From contig JACVTC010000016.1 in the NCBI GenBank assembly GCA_016946835.1, positions 1,257,501-1,277,500 on the forward strand: a stretch of 20,000 bases of DNA. The letters are read 5' to 3'. Position numbers and translations under genes: made by a program. This DNA comes from Neocallimastix lanati (nom. inval.) (lineage: Eukaryota; Neocallimastigomycota; Neocallimastigomycetes; Neocallimastigales; Neocallimastigaceae). The number at the start of each line of letters is the position of its first letter. Position 1 is the first letter of the stretch. Below the pieces are notes generated by a model that had not been told where the DNA came from, did not search any database, and was given only the letters and a program-made list of their open reading frames with translations. Below are positions 17,412-20,000 of the stretch, one piece after another.

Positions 17412-19553
17412 TAAAATATATTAATTACTTTTTTTTATATTTATTTTTTTTCAGCAAAATTATATAATTCTATTATTACCATTTTTAATATTGTTTCTAT
17501 TTTTATTCAATTATTTATTATTATTTAAATATTTTTATATTTATTATTCAATTTATTATTTACTTGTTTATTATTTAATTATTTAATTATGTATTATTTA
17601 GTATTTGTAACTTTCAAGATATTAATTAGAAATTTTATATATACTGTTTTTTTTATATATATATATACTTATACTCATATTTATATTTATATATATATAT
17701 ATTAATATATTGAAATATATTTAACAACAAATATGGAATTTTCGCTATTTCATTTTTTTCCCCATTCATTTAATCAATTCATTTAAAATTAAATACTTTA
17801 ATGTATATAATATATATTTATTATATATTACAATATATTTGATTTTGATACAGGTAAAATGTTAAACATTTAATTTTTATATTTCGTAAATTAAAAAAAA
17901 TGACTTGCCATATGAAAAGATTAAAATGTTGGTAACATATTAAAGCATATATTAATAATTAATTTAAAATAATTTAAAATAAAATTATATTATATATTTA
18001 AAATATATTATAAATATATTATAAATATATTTATTATATTTTTTGATTTATTTTATTTTATTGGTACTTTTATTTATAAAATATTAAATAATAAATAATA
18101 TAAAAATAAAAAGAATAAAAAGAGTAAAAATTCATAAATAATAAATAATATAAAAATATAATAATAAATAAATAATAAACAATGAACAATAATAAATAAT
18201 AAATAATAAATTATAATTATTGATAATAATTAAGAATTGATATTAAGTGAAAAATGTAATAAAATTTAAAAGTTTAGTTACTCTAACCTCTCATTTATAT
18301 TTATTATAATTAAATAATTATATATTTAAATAAATAAATATATAATATTTTATATATATATATTTTATTTCTATAAATTAAATAATCATTGCATATTATT
18401 TATTAACTAAATGTAAATAGAAAAGAATAAAAAAAATTTTTTTTTGTATTAATAATAGTTATGATGGATTGATGTTTAGCCTTTTTTTTTCTTATTTATT
18501 TATTAGTAAATAAATGTTTGTTTTTTTTTTTTTTTTTTTATTTATTTTTTGTATTTTAAATGTATTTATTAAATATTTATTAAATATAAATTATTTATTA
18601 AAGTATTTATATTTAATTTATTGTAAATTAAAAATCTTTTAACAATTTTTGTATTTGTAAAAGAAAATGTAACGTTTAACAAATTTTTTAAAAAATTTTC
18701 AAAATCAGTTTATTTAAGAATAGGTTCGTTTCGGTTTCTCAAATATATAATAAAATAAAAAAAATGATAAAAAAAACCTTTTATTTATTGTTCATTTTAA
18801 CAATACAAATAAATGATATAACCTAAAAAACTTTCAAACTTAAAAGTTATATAATACTTGTATAGAGTATACATAAGATATATAAATTATATAAGAATTT
18901 TTAAGATTAATAGCATATTGATTATGACATTGATAATTTATTAAAATTTTAAAGAAAAAAATAATAATATAATAATAATAATAATAATAATTGAAACCTA
19001 TTTAATTAATAATTATTAAATAAAAAATTTATTAAAAAAAATGTATTTACACAAAGACCATTATATAAATTTTCAAATTTTCAAATAATATATAAAAATA
19101 GTTTAATTTATTAAAAGTATATAACATATATAAGATTATTATGGTTCCAGAGCTTATTTTATGTTTTATTATGCAAAAACGTGTGGGAAGTTGATTCTTT
19201 ATCCTTTTTAAATGCATTGAATATATAAAATAAAAAAAAAAATAATTAATTAATTAATTAAATATGATGAATAATATTCAAATGACAACTTAGATTAAGA
19301 TTAATTAATAGTAAAAAAATTACAAAATATTTATTACTACTTTGTAAAAGTGGATTGAAGATAATTTCCTTATAAAATTAAATTACTTGATATATTAAAT
19401 TAATTTATAGTTTCTAGAAATACTCAGACAATTATTATTATAAGCAATTTATAATAAATATGTGAAATAATTGATTTCATACATTTATAGGAAAAAAATG
19501 ATAATTTTATTTACTGACTATTTAATTCTTTCAACCTTAATTTTAACTTTTTA

Positions 19554-19555
<2 letters not shown>
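17051..19555. other. AT-rich gene-free region
   Basis: No coding or RNA gene can be supported over 2.5 kb. Landmarks: a T42 homopolymer at 17368-17409, further T runs near 17162 and 18519, AAATAAT repeats near 18081-18215, and a few mixed-composition islands (17850-17950, 18710-18740, 19130-19210). The island at 19141 opens ATG-GTT-CCA-GAG-CTT but stops after 17 codons. Confidence 0.6.

Positions 19556-19620
<65 letters not shown>
19556..19620. repeat. T26-A39 homopolymer junction
   Basis: An uninterrupted run of 26 T is joined directly to 39 A, making a 65-bp self-complementary block. An open frame crossing it (Phe run then Lys run) is an artefact. Confidence 0.9.
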
Positions 19621-19622
<2 letters not shown>

Positions 19623-20000
19623 GGTTCATTATATGGAAGGCTATAATAATATAATTTCCAATCTTGAAAATAATAATATCTATATTTATCTATAATTTAT
19701 TTGTATTTATATTATATATATATATATTAAAGGTAAAAAATTTTTCAAGGTTATTATCTTTTGTTTGAAAATTAAAAAAAAAAAAAAATTTTTTTTCAAA
19801 AATAAAAATAAAAGTATGACTTTTTTATATTAAAATAATAATAAATAAAATTTTATAATGTTAAAATTTTTAAATTTTAATAAAAATCATTTGCTCCTTT
19901 TTTTGTTATTTTTATATTTTTTATTTATTTTATTTTTCTTAATCTTTTTTTTTTTTCTTTTTTCCTTTTTAAAAGTCTATTTATTATATATAATTATATG
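19621..20000. other. AT-rich end of window
   Basis: Low-complexity A/T sequence with short T and A runs, including A15 then T8 around 19773-19796. Nothing further can be supported. Confidence 0.6.

Noticed and set aside
19471-19695. 74-codon frame across the T26-A39 block
   Set aside because: The core is Phe and Lys homopolymer from the repeat.

Overview
The window looks like nuclear DNA of an anaerobic gut fungus (Neocallimastigomycota: Piromyces, Neocallimastix, Orpinomyces and relatives). This rests on four things: intergenic DNA that is almost pure A/T with long homopolymers and AAT-type microsatellites; a gene with spliceosomal GT..AG introns; a large ankyrin protein with the SGNxxLVKYLIEE type of repeat that is very abundant in these fungi; and decayed Ty3/gypsy and LINE retroelements. 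The assignment is by recognition, not by a search. A dictyostelid or another AT-rich lower eukaryote is the main alternative.

Layout. 193-1693 (-): a three-exon Ran-binding protein 1 gene, 177 aa after splicing, whose first intron carries a 55-bp triplicated repeat. 1694-3320: gene-free AT-rich DNA ending in a near-identical 321-bp tandem duplication; each copy holds a long hairpin with 36-bp arms. 3360-5144 (-): an intact single-exon ankyrin-repeat gene of 594 aa. 5985-6312 (-): a broken relative of that gene, followed by a 17-bp minisatellite of 16 units. 6673-6866 (-): a short possible coding relic. 7090-7125 (+): an orphan first exon with a perfect GTAAGT donor.

7262-9868 (+): a decayed Ty3/gypsy retrotransposon with CCHC zinc knuckle, protease active site, integrase with D,D35E and GPY/F module, and a polypurine tract, but no reverse transcriptase or RNase H. 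A possible LTR starts at 9868. 11225-11544: a foldback element with six copies of a GGCGAAATGC-like motif. 12120-12935 (-): a dead LINE reverse transcriptase, itself interrupted by a poly(A) retroposon flanked by a 16-bp target-site duplication. 14066-14530 (-): a small single-pass membrane protein with a PPxY motif. 14531-20000: no supportable gene; homopolymers, AAT-type microsatellites and T(n)A(n) junctions.

The genes do not form one pathway. Three are presumably expressed: RanBP1 (nuclear transport), the ankyrin protein (unknown partner) and the PPxY membrane protein (possible ubiquitin-ligase adaptor). The rest is a record of retroelement insertion and decay. Notably, the in-frame stops in the relics are TAA or TAG, often where Gln would fit, suggesting C-to-T driven decay. 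I found no convincing tRNA, rRNA, CRISPR array or new multi-gene system.
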